Below are positions 24,044-32,735 of a DNA stretch of 32,735 nucleotides, one piece after another. A model generated the notes under the pieces. It searched no databases. It was not told where the DNA came from and worked only from the letters and a program-made list of their open reading frames with translations. The first letter of the stretch is position 1. The number at the start of each line of letters is the position of its first letter. This DNA comes from Alphaproteobacteria bacterium (GTDB taxonomy: Bacteria; Pseudomonadota; Alphaproteobacteria; CACIAM-22H2). Position numbers and translations under genes: made by a program. The stretch is from NCBI GenBank assembly GCA_016793045.1, contig JAEUKZ010000202.1:1-32735 (forward strand), in the 5' to 3' direction.

Positions 24044-25012
24044 ATGAAAGGCTTCAATCCGCGCTTCAAGGATCTGCCCGACTTCATCCTCGGGATCACC
24101 AAGGAGATCTGGGAGGATCGTGGAATCGCGACGCTGCACCACTACTACGGGGAACGTCTGGCGGTGCGCTCGCCGGCGTCGGTCGTCGTCGGCAATACCA
24201 ACGTGATCGCGGCCACGATGGCGACGCTCGCGGAGTTTCCCGACCGCACGCTGCTGGGCGAGGACGTGATCTGGCTGGGCAACGAGGACGACGGATTCCT
24301 GTCGTCGCACCGGCTGCTCTCGACCGCGACGCACAGCGGCGACGGCGCCTACGGCCGCGCCAGCGGCCGGAAACTCTGCTACCGCATCATCGCGGACTGC
24401 GCCGCGCGCGAGAACCAGATATACGACGAATGGCTGGTGCGCGATCAGGGCGCAATCGTCCGCCAGCTCGGGATCGATCCGAAGCGCTACGCGGCCGACC
24501 GTATCGCCGCCGAAGGCGGACCGGCCAGCTGCATCAAGCCGCTCACGCCGGACACCGACGTCACGCCGAGCTATGCCGGACGCGGCAATGACAATGAGTG
24601 GGGGCAGCGCTATGCCGACCTCCTCACCCGCATCATGTCGGCCGACTTGGCCGCGATCCCGAAGATCTACGACCGCGCCCTGCAGCTCGAGATGCCCGGC
24701 GGCGTCACCGGCCATGGCTGGGAGGCGGCGGACCGCTTCTGGCTCGGCCTGCGCAGTGCGTTCCCCTCGGCCGAGTTCCGCATCGACCACGTGATCGGGC
24801 GGGAAGACCCGATGATGCCGCCGCGCGCAGCGCTGCGCTGGAGCCTGTGGGGACGCCACGACGGCTTCGGCGCGTTCGGCGAACCCACGCATGCGATGGT
24901 CTACGTCCTCGGCATCAGCCATGCCGAGTTCGGCCCGTGGGGGCTGCGGCGCGAATGGGTGCTCTACGACGAAACGGCGATCTGGAAGCAGATTGTCATC
25001 AAGACCGGCTGA
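24044..25012 (+). CDS. Two-domain SnoaL/NTF2-like protein 3
   Basis: The 322-residue product is a third, more diverged member of the SnoaL-like set in this locus. The first domain keeps DFILGITKEIWEDRGIATL, VIAATMATLAEFPDRT, DGFLSSHRLLSTATHSG and IYDEWLVRDQGAIVRQLG, which align with the same blocks in the other two. The second domain keeps LRWSLWGRHDGFGAFGEPT and LGISHAEF. The closest parts are the SSHR and EEW/DEWLVRD segments, so these may carry function. GAGGGA stands very close to the ATG at 24044. It is the last gene of the probable ABC operon, 43 bases after the MetE-like gene, and is far from the other two copies. Confidence 0.78.
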   Translation: MKGFNPRFKDLPDFILGITKEIWEDRGIATLHHYYGERLAVRSPASVVVGNTNVIAATMATLAEFPDRTLLGEDVIWLGNEDDGFLSSHRLLSTATHSGDGAYGRASGRKLCYRIIADCAARENQIYDEWLVRDQGAIVRQLGIDPKRYAADRIAAEGGPASCIKPLTPDTDVTPSYAGRGNDNEWGQRYADLLTRIMSADLAAIPKIYDRALQLEMPGGVTGHGWEAADRFWLGLRSAFPSAEFRIDHVIGREDPMMPPRAALRWSLWGRHDGFGAFGEPTHAMVYVLGISHAEFGPWGLRREWVLYDETAIWKQIVIKTG

Positions 25013-25183
25013 CAACGAACGCGCCTTCTGCGGCCGTTGCACGCCAGGCGCCCGGTTCCCGCCCGATTGAAGGCAACGGACCGCCGGGGCGGCATGCAGC
25101 CGAACCATGCTGTGCGCGGTGACCGCCCTGCCATCCGATCGGCTCCCGCCAACAGCGGCAGATCCCGATTGATCGCGCCGACT

Positions 25184-25202
25184 GTATCGTCCAAACTGAT
25201 AC
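25184..25202. promoter_or_regulatory. Candidate operator GTATC-N9-GATAC
   Basis: A perfect five-base inverted repeat with a nine-base spacer lies 59 bases upstream of the ArsR-type regulator gene. It could be an autoregulatory site, but five-base arms also arise by chance, and I found no equally good copy before the transporter operon. Confidence 0.25.
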
Positions 25203-25261
25203 TCTTCAATCCCCCGGATTGAAACGAACTCGCGCACCCTATTCGAGTTGGCCTTGCATCC

Positions 25262-26224
25262 ATGTCGTCTCTCCCCGGAAATTCGCCCCGCCGCGCCTTC
25301 CTGACCGTGGTTCCCGAGCAGGATGCGGACGTCGTACGCGGACTCACCTCGGCCGTTCGGCTCGACATTCTGCGGACGCTGCGTCAGCGCGGACCGCTCA
25401 ACATCAACGGGATCGCGGAAGCGCTCGGTTTGCCGCAGTCCACCGTTGCCACGAACATCCAGGTTCTGGAGGACGTCGCGCTCGTGCATACGGAGGCGGT
25501 GAAGGCGAGCAAGGGACAGCAGAAGGTCTGCTCGGTGCGCTTCGACGAGATCGTGATCCGGCTGGATGGAAGCCCGGTCCGCAAGGCGCAGGACATCATC
25601 GAAGTGGGAATGCCGATCGGCCTCTACACCGGATATGAAGTAAGCGCTCCGTGCGGCCTTTGCTCGACCGAAAGCATCATCGGACCACTCGACGTTCCGG
25701 ACCTGTTTCTCGACCCGGCCCGCATGAACGCCGCCCTGATTTGGTTCGGCCGCGGCTTCGTCGAATACAAGTTTCCGAACAACGCCAAGGTGCTCAAGAC
25801 CGAGCTGTCCGCGCTCGAGTTCAGCCTGGAACTCTCGTCGGAGGTTCCGGGCACCAACACCAACTGGCCGTCGGACATCTCGCTGTGGGTGAACAGCACG
25901 AAGCTCGGCACCTGGAACTCTCCGGGTGACTATGGGGACAAGCGCGGTCGCTTCACCCCGTCCTGGTGGAAACTCGGCGGGTCGCAATACGGCGAGCTGA
26001 CGACCTGGCGAGTCACCGAACGCGGGACATTCGTCAACAACAAGCGTGTATCGGGGATCACACTCGCCGCGTTGAAACTGCACGAACATCACTCGATCCG
26101 CCTGCGCGTCGGCATCGAAGAGGGCGCGCGTCACCCGGGCGGCGTGAACATTTTCGGCCGCGGCTTCGGCAACCACGATCAGGATATCGTGATGCGGCTC
26201 CATCTGAAGCGCAGGGCGGCCTGA
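25262..26224 (+). CDS. ArsR-type winged-helix regulator with long C-terminal domain
   Basis: The 320-residue product opens with an ArsR-like winged helix (about 20-92). LTSAVRLDILRTLRQRGPLN is the first part, INGIAEALGLPQSTVATNI is the helix-turn-helix, and the wing follows to QQKVCSVRFDEI. Typical ArsR proteins stop near 110 residues. Here about 210 more follow, rich in strands and aromatics (FVEYKFPNNAKVLKTELSAL, TNTNWPSDISLWVNSTKLGT, GDYGDKRGRFTPSWWKLGGS). They look like a beta-sandwich that could bind a carbohydrate. A Cys pair lies in the linker (APCGLCSTES). It precedes an Opp-type transporter and a GH51 arabinofuranosidase gene, so it probably senses an arabinoside. The ATG at 25262 has a poor ribosome-binding site. 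Confidence 0.78.
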   Translation: MSSLPGNSPRRAFLTVVPEQDADVVRGLTSAVRLDILRTLRQRGPLNINGIAEALGLPQSTVATNIQVLEDVALVHTEAVKASKGQQKVCSVRFDEIVIRLDGSPVRKAQDIIEVGMPIGLYTGYEVSAPCGLCSTESIIGPLDVPDLFLDPARMNAALIWFGRGFVEYKFPNNAKVLKTELSALEFSLELSSEVPGTNTNWPSDISLWVNSTKLGTWNSPGDYGDKRGRFTPSWWKLGGSQYGELTTWRVTERGTFVNNKRVSGITLAALKLHEHHSIRLRVGIEEGARHPGGVNIFGRGFGNHDQDIVMRLHLKRRAA

Positions 26225-26365
26225 GCGCGCCGCCCGCGGCAGGGTGTTCGTATCAGGATTTTGGATTATTATCGGATATACGGTTGACGTGGCCGCATGC
26301 GCACGCTTACCCTTTTCGCAATCCGCCAAATCAATCGGCGGTATCAAGATAGGGAGTGAACGGCC
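26225..26365 (+). promoter_or_regulatory. Probable promoter region of the Opp-type operon
   Basis: This 141-base gap is unusually A/T-rich around 26250-26285 for this window. TTGACG at 26284-26289 is a fair -35 box, with TTACCC 17 bases downstream as a weak -10. GGGAG at about 26352 is the ribosome-binding site. A CCGCC-N9-GGCGG inverted repeat (26323-26341) lies in the leader and may be an operator. Confidence 0.4.
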
Positions 26366-28264
26366 ATGACGCTGACCAGGCGCTCGGCGCTTCTGTCGCC
26401 GCTGGCTCTTACGGCGCTCGCGCATCTTCCCGCAGCCGCGCAGGAGGTGATCGCCGGGCTTCCACGCCGCGAGACGATCATCCTCGAGAACCCGGAGGGG
26501 ACTATCCGCAATTCGGGATGGTTCAACATCTGGGCGCTCAATGCCGGCGGCCAGTCCACGGGGCTGCAACAGCTCACGCTGGACACGCTCTGGTACATCG
26601 ACCCCGACCGCGGGATCGACGGCCAAGCATGGGACAACTCGCTTGCCGCCGCGCCGCCGGAGTACAACGCGGACTTCACCGAGATGCGCGTGCGCCTGCG
26701 CGACGGCATCTTCTGGAGCGACGGCGTCGAGTTCACCTCGGCCGACGTCGTTCACACGGTCCAGACGCAGATCGCGCATCGCACCCTGCGCTGGCACGCC
26801 ATCCTGGCGCTCAACGTCGAGCAGGTGACCGCACCCGACGCGCGCACCGTCGTCTTCCGCCTGCGCCGGCCGAACTCGCGCTTTCACGCGCAGTTCACGG
26901 TGCGTTGGGGTGCCATCTGGATCATGCCGAAGCATGTGTTCGAGCGGCAGGCGGATCCCGCGCGCTTCGATTTCAACCCGCCCATCTCGCTCAGCGCCTA
27001 TGTGCTGCGCAACTTCGATCCCAACGGGAAATGGTACATCTGGGAGAAGCGGCAGGACTGGCGGCGCACCTCTCTCGCCCGCTTCGGGGAACCCGGACCG
27101 CGCTACGCCGTCTACGTCGACCCCGGCCCGCCGGATAGGCGCGTGATCTCGCAGCTGAACCACGAGCTCGACGTGATCCATGACACGTCGCCAGAAGGGG
27201 TGTTCACGCTCGCCCGCCAGTCGCAGACCGCACGCGGCTGGTTCCGCGGTTTACCCTATGCCCATCCCGACCCGACCCTGCCATCGGTGATCTTCAACCA
27301 CCAGAACGCGCTGTTTCAGAACCGCGACGTCCGCTGGGCGCTGGCGCTGCTGATCGACATTCGCGCCGTCTCCATGGCGAGCTATCGCGGAGCAGCAACG
27401 ATATCGGCGATCGCCATCCCGCCGACCGGCACGCATCCCTCGGACTATCACTCGGCGCTCGAGCCGTGGGTCGCGGATTTCGAGCTCGACACCGGGCGCC
27501 AGAAGATCAAGCCGTACGAGGCCAACGTCGGCCGCGCCATCGCCGACTCGCTGCGTCCAAGCATGCGCGACCAGATTCCTACCGACCCGGAGCAGATCGC
27601 GCGCTCCTTCGGCTTGGGCTGGTGGCGAATGAACCAGCAGGCCGCGGCCGAGCTGCTCGAGCGCGCCGGCTTCCGCCGCGTCAACAACCAGTGGCAGACC
27701 GCGGACGGACGGCCGTTCAGCGTCCGCTTGATGGTGGAGGGCGAAGCCCGGCCGATCATGACCCGCGCCGGCACCATGATCGTGCAGAACTGGCGGCAGT
27801 TCGGCATCGACGCGCGGGTCGACGTGGCTCAGGGGACGTTCTTCGACCGCCGCGGCGCTGGTGACTTCGACACGCTCATCGGATGGTCGGTGGAGACCTA
27901 TGGCGGCCACCCGGACCTGAGCTACTTCCTCGACAGCTGGCACTCGGCCTATGTTGCCCAACCCGGCCAGGTGCAGCCGCTGCGCAACTGGGGGCGCTGG
28001 CGCGCGCCCGAGCTCGACGCGCTCATCGAGCGGATGCGCACCGTCGGCTTCAACGACCCGCGCACCGTCGAGGTCGGCAAGGATTTCGCGAAGCTGATGG
28101 TCCGCGAGATGCCGATCATTCCGCTGATGGCCTACAACGTCTTCACGATGATGGACGAGCACTTCTGGACCGGGTTCCCCAATGCGGAGAACCCGTACAC
28201 CAATCCCGTCACCAACTGGGGCAATTCCCGCTACATGTTCACGCGCCTGCGGCCCCGGGCGTAA
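26366..28264 (+). CDS. ABC transporter substrate-binding protein (Opp/Dpp type)
   Basis: The 632-residue product is a family 5 solute-binding protein, the large class that binds oligopeptides or oligosaccharides. A signal with twin Arg (TRRSALLSPLALTAL) ends near AAAQ. Family landmarks are TLWYIDPDRG, VRLRDGIFWSDGVEFTSADV (about 107-126), VFRLRRPNSRF, and the late FDTLIGWSVETYGGHPDLSYF. Several such proteins in plant-associated bacteria carry plant cell-wall oligosaccharides. The GH51 gene at the end of this operon suggests an arabino-oligosaccharide ligand rather than a peptide. The start at 26366 is supported by GGGAG upstream. A terminator-like hairpin follows the gene. Confidence 0.9.
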   Translation: MTLTRRSALLSPLALTALAHLPAAAQEVIAGLPRRETIILENPEGTIRNSGWFNIWALNAGGQSTGLQQLTLDTLWYIDPDRGIDGQAWDNSLAAAPPEYNADFTEMRVRLRDGIFWSDGVEFTSADVVHTVQTQIAHRTLRWHAILALNVEQVTAPDARTVVFRLRRPNSRFHAQFTVRWGAIWIMPKHVFERQADPARFDFNPPISLSAYVLRNFDPNGKWYIWEKRQDWRRTSLARFGEPGPRYAVYVDPGPPDRRVISQLNHELDVIHDTSPEGVFTLARQSQTARGWFRGLPYAHPDPTLPSVIFNHQNALFQNRDVRWALALLIDIRAVSMASYRGAATISAIAIPPTGTHPSDYHSALEPWVADFELDTGRQKIKPYEANVGRAIADSLRPSMRDQIPTDPEQIARSFGLGWWRMNQQAAAELLERAGFRRVNNQWQTADGRPFSVRLMVEGEARPIMTRAGTMIVQNWRQFGIDARVDVAQGTFFDRRGAGDFDTLIGWSVETYGGHPDLSYFLDSWHSAYVAQPGQVQPLRNWGRWRAPELDALIERMRTVGFNDPRTVEVGKDFAKLMVREMPIIPLMAYNVFTMMDEHFWTGFPNAENPYTNPVTNWGNSRYMFTRLRPRA

Positions 28265-28277
28265 GCAGGTCTGCGGT

Positions 28278-28306
28278 GCGGGGCGATCGCGCGTCGCCCC
28301 GCTTTT
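28278..28306 (+). terminator. Terminator-like hairpin after the Opp-type binding-protein gene
   Basis: GCGGGGCGA (28278-28286) pairs perfectly with TCGCCCCGC (28294-28302) across a seven-base loop and is followed by TTTT. This is an intrinsic terminator in form. It lies inside the operon, 13 bases after the binding-protein stop and 25 bases before the permease ATG. Partial termination that favours the binding protein is the likely effect. Confidence 0.8.
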
Positions 28307-28331
28307 CCACGCGGCGATCAGGGAGCGGTCG

Positions 28332-29357
28332 ATGCTTGCCTATGGGCGCCACCTGCTGAAGCGTCTGGGGCAATTCGTCCTCGTCGTCTTCATCGGCGTC
28401 AACATCACCTATATCGTCACGCATGCGACACCGATCAATCCGGTGGAGCAGACGATCGCGGCAGTCACCAATTTCGGCAACACCAGTCCCGACGCCATCG
28501 AGGACATGCGGCGCTCGCTGAAAGCCCTGTACGGCCTCGAAGGCAACATCTGGGAACAATATGTCGGCTTCTGGGGGCGCGTGCTGGTCGGCGATTTCGG
28601 GCCGTCCCTCTCTGCCTTTCCGACCCCGGTCTCAACCTTGATCGGCCGCGCGCTGCCCTGGACCATCGGTCTGCTGCTCGTCGCCACCGTGATGGCGTGG
28701 CTGCTCGGCAATCTCCTCGGCGGGCTGGCGGGGTACTTCCCGCGCAGCCGCACGTTTCGCGTCGTGGGCGTGATCGCGATGGCGCTGCATCCGATCCCCT
28801 ACTACATCGTCGCCTTCGTGCTGCTGATCATCTTCGGCTTCCTCTGGCCGATCCTGCCGATAGCCGGCGGCTCAGGCATGAACATCCGCCAGGCGTTCAC
28901 GGCCGAGTTCGTCCTGAGCACGCTGAAGCACTCCATTCTGCCGGCGCTTTCCCTCGTGCTCGCGAGCGCGGGCGGCTGGTTCATCGGCATGCGCGCCCTG
29001 GTCTCGAACGTCGTCACCGAAGACTACGTGACCTACGCCGAACTGGCGGGCGTGCCGAAGCGGCGCATCCTCGGCTTCTACGTCATGCGCAACGCGCTTG
29101 CACCGCAGCTCACCGGCCTCGCCATGTCGCTCGGCGCGATATTCAACGGCGCGATCATCACCGAGCAAGTCTTCGGCTATCCCGGCGTCGGCACGCTGCT
29201 CGTCGAGGCAGTCCACAAGGGCGACTACAGCCTGGTTCTCGGCGTGACCACGGTCTCGATCATCGCCGTCGCAGCCGCGGTCTTCATCATCGACCTGCTC
29301 GCGCCTCTCATCGACCCGCGCGTGCGCGCAGTCGACACGGCGGAGGCGCACGCCTGA
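28332..29357 (+). CDS. ABC transporter permease 1 (OppB/DppB type)
   Basis: The 341-residue inner-membrane permease starts with a conserved first helix (LKRLGQFVLVVFIGVNITYIV). A periplasmic segment follows, then five more helices, and the cytoplasmic loop YAELAGVPKRRILGFYVMRN that docks the ATPase. FNGAIITEQVFGYPGVGTLLVEAV near the C-terminus is the standard DppB motif. GGGAG is six to seven bases upstream of the ATG at 28332. Its TGA overlaps the next ATG by one base. Confidence 0.92.
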   Translation: MLAYGRHLLKRLGQFVLVVFIGVNITYIVTHATPINPVEQTIAAVTNFGNTSPDAIEDMRRSLKALYGLEGNIWEQYVGFWGRVLVGDFGPSLSAFPTPVSTLIGRALPWTIGLLLVATVMAWLLGNLLGGLAGYFPRSRTFRVVGVIAMALHPIPYYIVAFVLLIIFGFLWPILPIAGGSGMNIRQAFTAEFVLSTLKHSILPALSLVLASAGGWFIGMRALVSNVVTEDYVTYAELAGVPKRRILGFYVMRNALAPQLTGLAMSLGAIFNGAIITEQVFGYPGVGTLLVEAVHKGDYSLVLGVTTVSIIAVAAAVFIIDLLAPLIDPRVRAVDTAEAHA

Positions 29358-30220
29358 TGTTCGCGGTCCTCGGGGATCTCCTGCGCGTGAACCGGGAGTT
29401 CGCTCTCGGAGTCCTGCTGACGGGCATCGTCGTCGTCGTCGCGCTTGCGTCCTTGTTCTCGCCGTACCCGCCGCTCGACGTCTACGTCGTGCCGCCGGAC
29501 GTTCCGCCGGGCGAGGGGTTCCTGCTCGGAACCACGTCGCGCGGGCAGGACGTCTTCTGGCAGCTCGCTGAGGCGACGCGCAACACGCTTCTGTTCGGCA
29601 TTGCCGTAGCCGCGATCAGCCGTGTCATCGCGCTGACAGTCGGGTTGTTGGCCGGATATCTCGGCGGGGCCGTCGATCGCATCCTGATGTCGATCAACGA
29701 CACCTTCATCGTCGTGCCGCTCTTTCCAATCCTCGTGCTGTTCTACTTCGTCATGCGCGACCGGATGTCGTGGGCGATGCTCGCCCTGGTAATGGCGTGC
29801 CTGGGCTGGGCCTACGATGCGCGGCTCATCCGCTCGGTCGCTATGAGCCTGAAGACCAGGGAATTCACGCGGCAGGCCGTCTTCTCGGGCATGAGCACGT
29901 GGCAGATCGTCACCCAAGAGCACCTCCCCTACGTGCTGCCGATCGTTTTCTCGACGACGCTCAACAACCTGAACTGGTCGATCGGCCTCGAGGTCACCTT
30001 GTCGGTGCTCGGCTTCACGGACGTCAATACCCCGACGATCGGCGGCATGGTCTTCTGGGCGAACCAGCACACGGCGCTCGTGGCGGGGATCTGGTGGTGG
30101 ATTGCGGCACCGGTCGTGCTCATCGCCACGCTCTTCATCGGGCTGTTCCTCATCGCCGCCTCGGTGAGCGAATACATCGACCCGCGCTCGCGGCTCGCGC
30201 GAATCGGAGCGGCCAAGTGA
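29357..30220 (+). CDS. ABC transporter permease 2 (OppC/DppC type)
   Basis: The 287-residue product is the second permease. A first helix (about 17-36) is followed by a short periplasmic stretch with LLGTTSRGQDVFWQL, the usual DppC signature (LGTDxxGRD) in altered form. The ATPase-docking loop reads TRQAVFSGMSTWQIVTQEHLP, and the last third contains GLEVTLSVLGF. Stop and start codons overlap by one base with both neighbours (29357 and 30220), so translation is coupled. Confidence 0.9.
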   Translation: MFAVLGDLLRVNREFALGVLLTGIVVVVALASLFSPYPPLDVYVVPPDVPPGEGFLLGTTSRGQDVFWQLAEATRNTLLFGIAVAAISRVIALTVGLLAGYLGGAVDRILMSINDTFIVVPLFPILVLFYFVMRDRMSWAMLALVMACLGWAYDARLIRSVAMSLKTREFTRQAVFSGMSTWQIVTQEHLPYVLPIVFSTTLNNLNWSIGLEVTLSVLGFTDVNTPTIGGMVFWANQHTALVAGIWWWIAAPVVLIATLFIGLFLIAASVSEYIDPRSRLARIGAAK

Positions 30221-31259
30221 TGGTGGTCGCACGGCAGGATCCGGCCCCACCCGCCGCATCCACCTCCGACAATCCGACGGCGCTGTCGGTGCGCGACCTC
30301 CACGCGCACTATCGAGTCTCGCATTTCGGCATCCGGCGCGACGTGCGCGCCGTGGACGGGATCTCGTTCGAGGTCGGCCGCAACGAGATCTACGGCCTCG
30401 CCGGAGAGTCGAGTTCCGGAAAGAGCACGCTCGTGAAGACGATCGCGCGCGCCATCCGTCCGCCGCTCTTCCATGTTGGCGGAGAAGTCGTGTTCGAGTT
30501 CCCCGATACCGGCCGCTTCTCGCTCTATGAGCTGCCGGAGGAGGATCTCGCTCGGCTGCGCTGGCGGCACCTGTCGTACATCATGCAGGCGTCGATGAGC
30601 GTGTTGAATCCCGTTCGTCGCGTGCGGCACAGTTTTGCCGACTTCGCGTTCCGACACATCGGGAAGCGAGCGCCGGAGTTCTGGGCGCTCGTTGCAGGGC
30701 ACTTGGAGCGGCTTCATCTGTCCGCATCCGTGCTGGACAGCTATCCGCATGAACTGTCGGGCGGGATGCGGCAGCGCGTCACCATCGCGCTGGCGACGGT
30801 TTGCCGACCTGACTTCGTGATCGCCGACGAGCCGACCACCGCTCTCGACGTGGTTGTCCAGAAGGGCGTGCTGGAGATGATTCGCGAGATCCAGCAGCAG
30901 ATGGGTTCCTCGGTGCTCTTCGTGACGCACGACATGTCCGTGCATGCGTACCTCGCCGATCGCCTTGGCATCATGTACGCGGGCAGGCTGGTTGAGGAGG
31001 GCCCCACTAGGGAGATCCTCCTAGCGCCGCAGCATCCCTACACGCGCCACCTCGTCGCGAGCCTGCCGCGAATCGGCGATCGTTCGGAGCGACACGGGCT
31101 GGAGGGCAGGCCGCCGAGTCTGGCGGCGCCGCCCCCGGGGTGCCGCTTCCATCCGCGCTGTCCTCTTGCCATGCCGATATGCGCGCAGGAAGTGCCGCCG
31201 CTCGAGGACGCCGCTCCCCGGCATCGCGTCGCTTGCCACGCGGTCAAGCGAGGCTCCGC

Positions 31260-31263
<4 letters not shown>
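30220..31263 (+). CDS. ABC transporter ATPase 1 (OppD/DppD type)
   Basis: The 347-residue ATPase has Walker A GESSSGKS (62-69), signature LSGGM (179-183), Walker B with IADEP (201-205), and switch His237 (VTHDMS). The C-terminal oligopeptide-transporter extension is present: PGCRFHPRCPLAMPIC and a later Cys339, giving four cysteines (308, 314, 321, 339). In DppD-type proteins such cysteines bind an iron-sulfur cluster. It is one half of the heterodimer with the next gene, which starts inside its stop codon (ATGA overlap). Confidence 0.92.

Positions 31264-32735
<1,472 letters not shown>

Noticed and set aside
23861-27181. 1106-codon minus-strand open frame
   Set aside because: It lies opposite four convincing plus-strand genes and its product shows no known domain. 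It is a G+C-driven antisense frame.

Overview
The window is high-G+C bacterial DNA with dense coding and strong third-position G/C bias. The gene content points to a Gram-negative alphaproteobacterium: exported HdeA-like, DUF3300 and 17 kDa-antigen-like proteins, beta-barrel outer-membrane proteins, Tat-type signals, and sugar and Opp-type ABC operons. This placement is inference; the window has no rRNA or tRNA marker.

Left part (1-7897, all minus strand). The window opens inside an asparagine synthetase gene (N-terminal glutaminase domain only). A run of envelope genes follows. In transcription order from the right these are an AraC-type regulator, a Tat-exported sulfatase, a beta-barrel protein, a DUF3300/glycine-zipper protein, an HdeA-like lipoprotein, a small 17 kDa-antigen-like secreted protein and a patatin-like lipoprotein phospholipase.

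Middle left (8073-11459, plus strand). There is a second beta-barrel protein, an orphan IS3 OrfA-like helix-turn-helix gene, and a large MscS-type mechanosensitive channel whose ATG overlaps the OrfA-like stop codon.

Centre (11834-25012, plus strand). This is one catabolic or uptake locus of unknown substrate. It holds an SDR dehydrogenase, a histidinol-dehydrogenase-family enzyme (zinc ligands intact but not in a his operon), a LacI regulator, two tandem two-domain SnoaL-like proteins, a complete sugar-type ABC importer (binding protein, two permeases, ATPase), a bicupin, a stand-alone MetE-C-like zinc methyltransferase, and a third two-domain SnoaL-like protein. Three copies of a TTGCATACGTA-type site lie in front of the HisD-like gene, the first SnoaL gene and the ABC operon. 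They probably are the operators of the local LacI protein and tie the locus into one regulon. This is the best candidate for an undescribed system.

Right part (25262-end, plus strand). An ArsR-type winged-helix regulator with an unusual long C-terminal domain precedes an Opp/Dpp-type ABC transporter (binding protein, two permeases, two ATPases). A GH51 alpha-L-arabinofuranosidase follows and runs off the window edge. The arrangement suggests uptake of arabinose-containing oligosaccharides followed by intracellular hydrolysis.

Both ABC operons carry a strong hairpin just after the binding-protein gene. One of them is followed by a T-run. Such hairpins usually set a high binding-protein to permease ratio.
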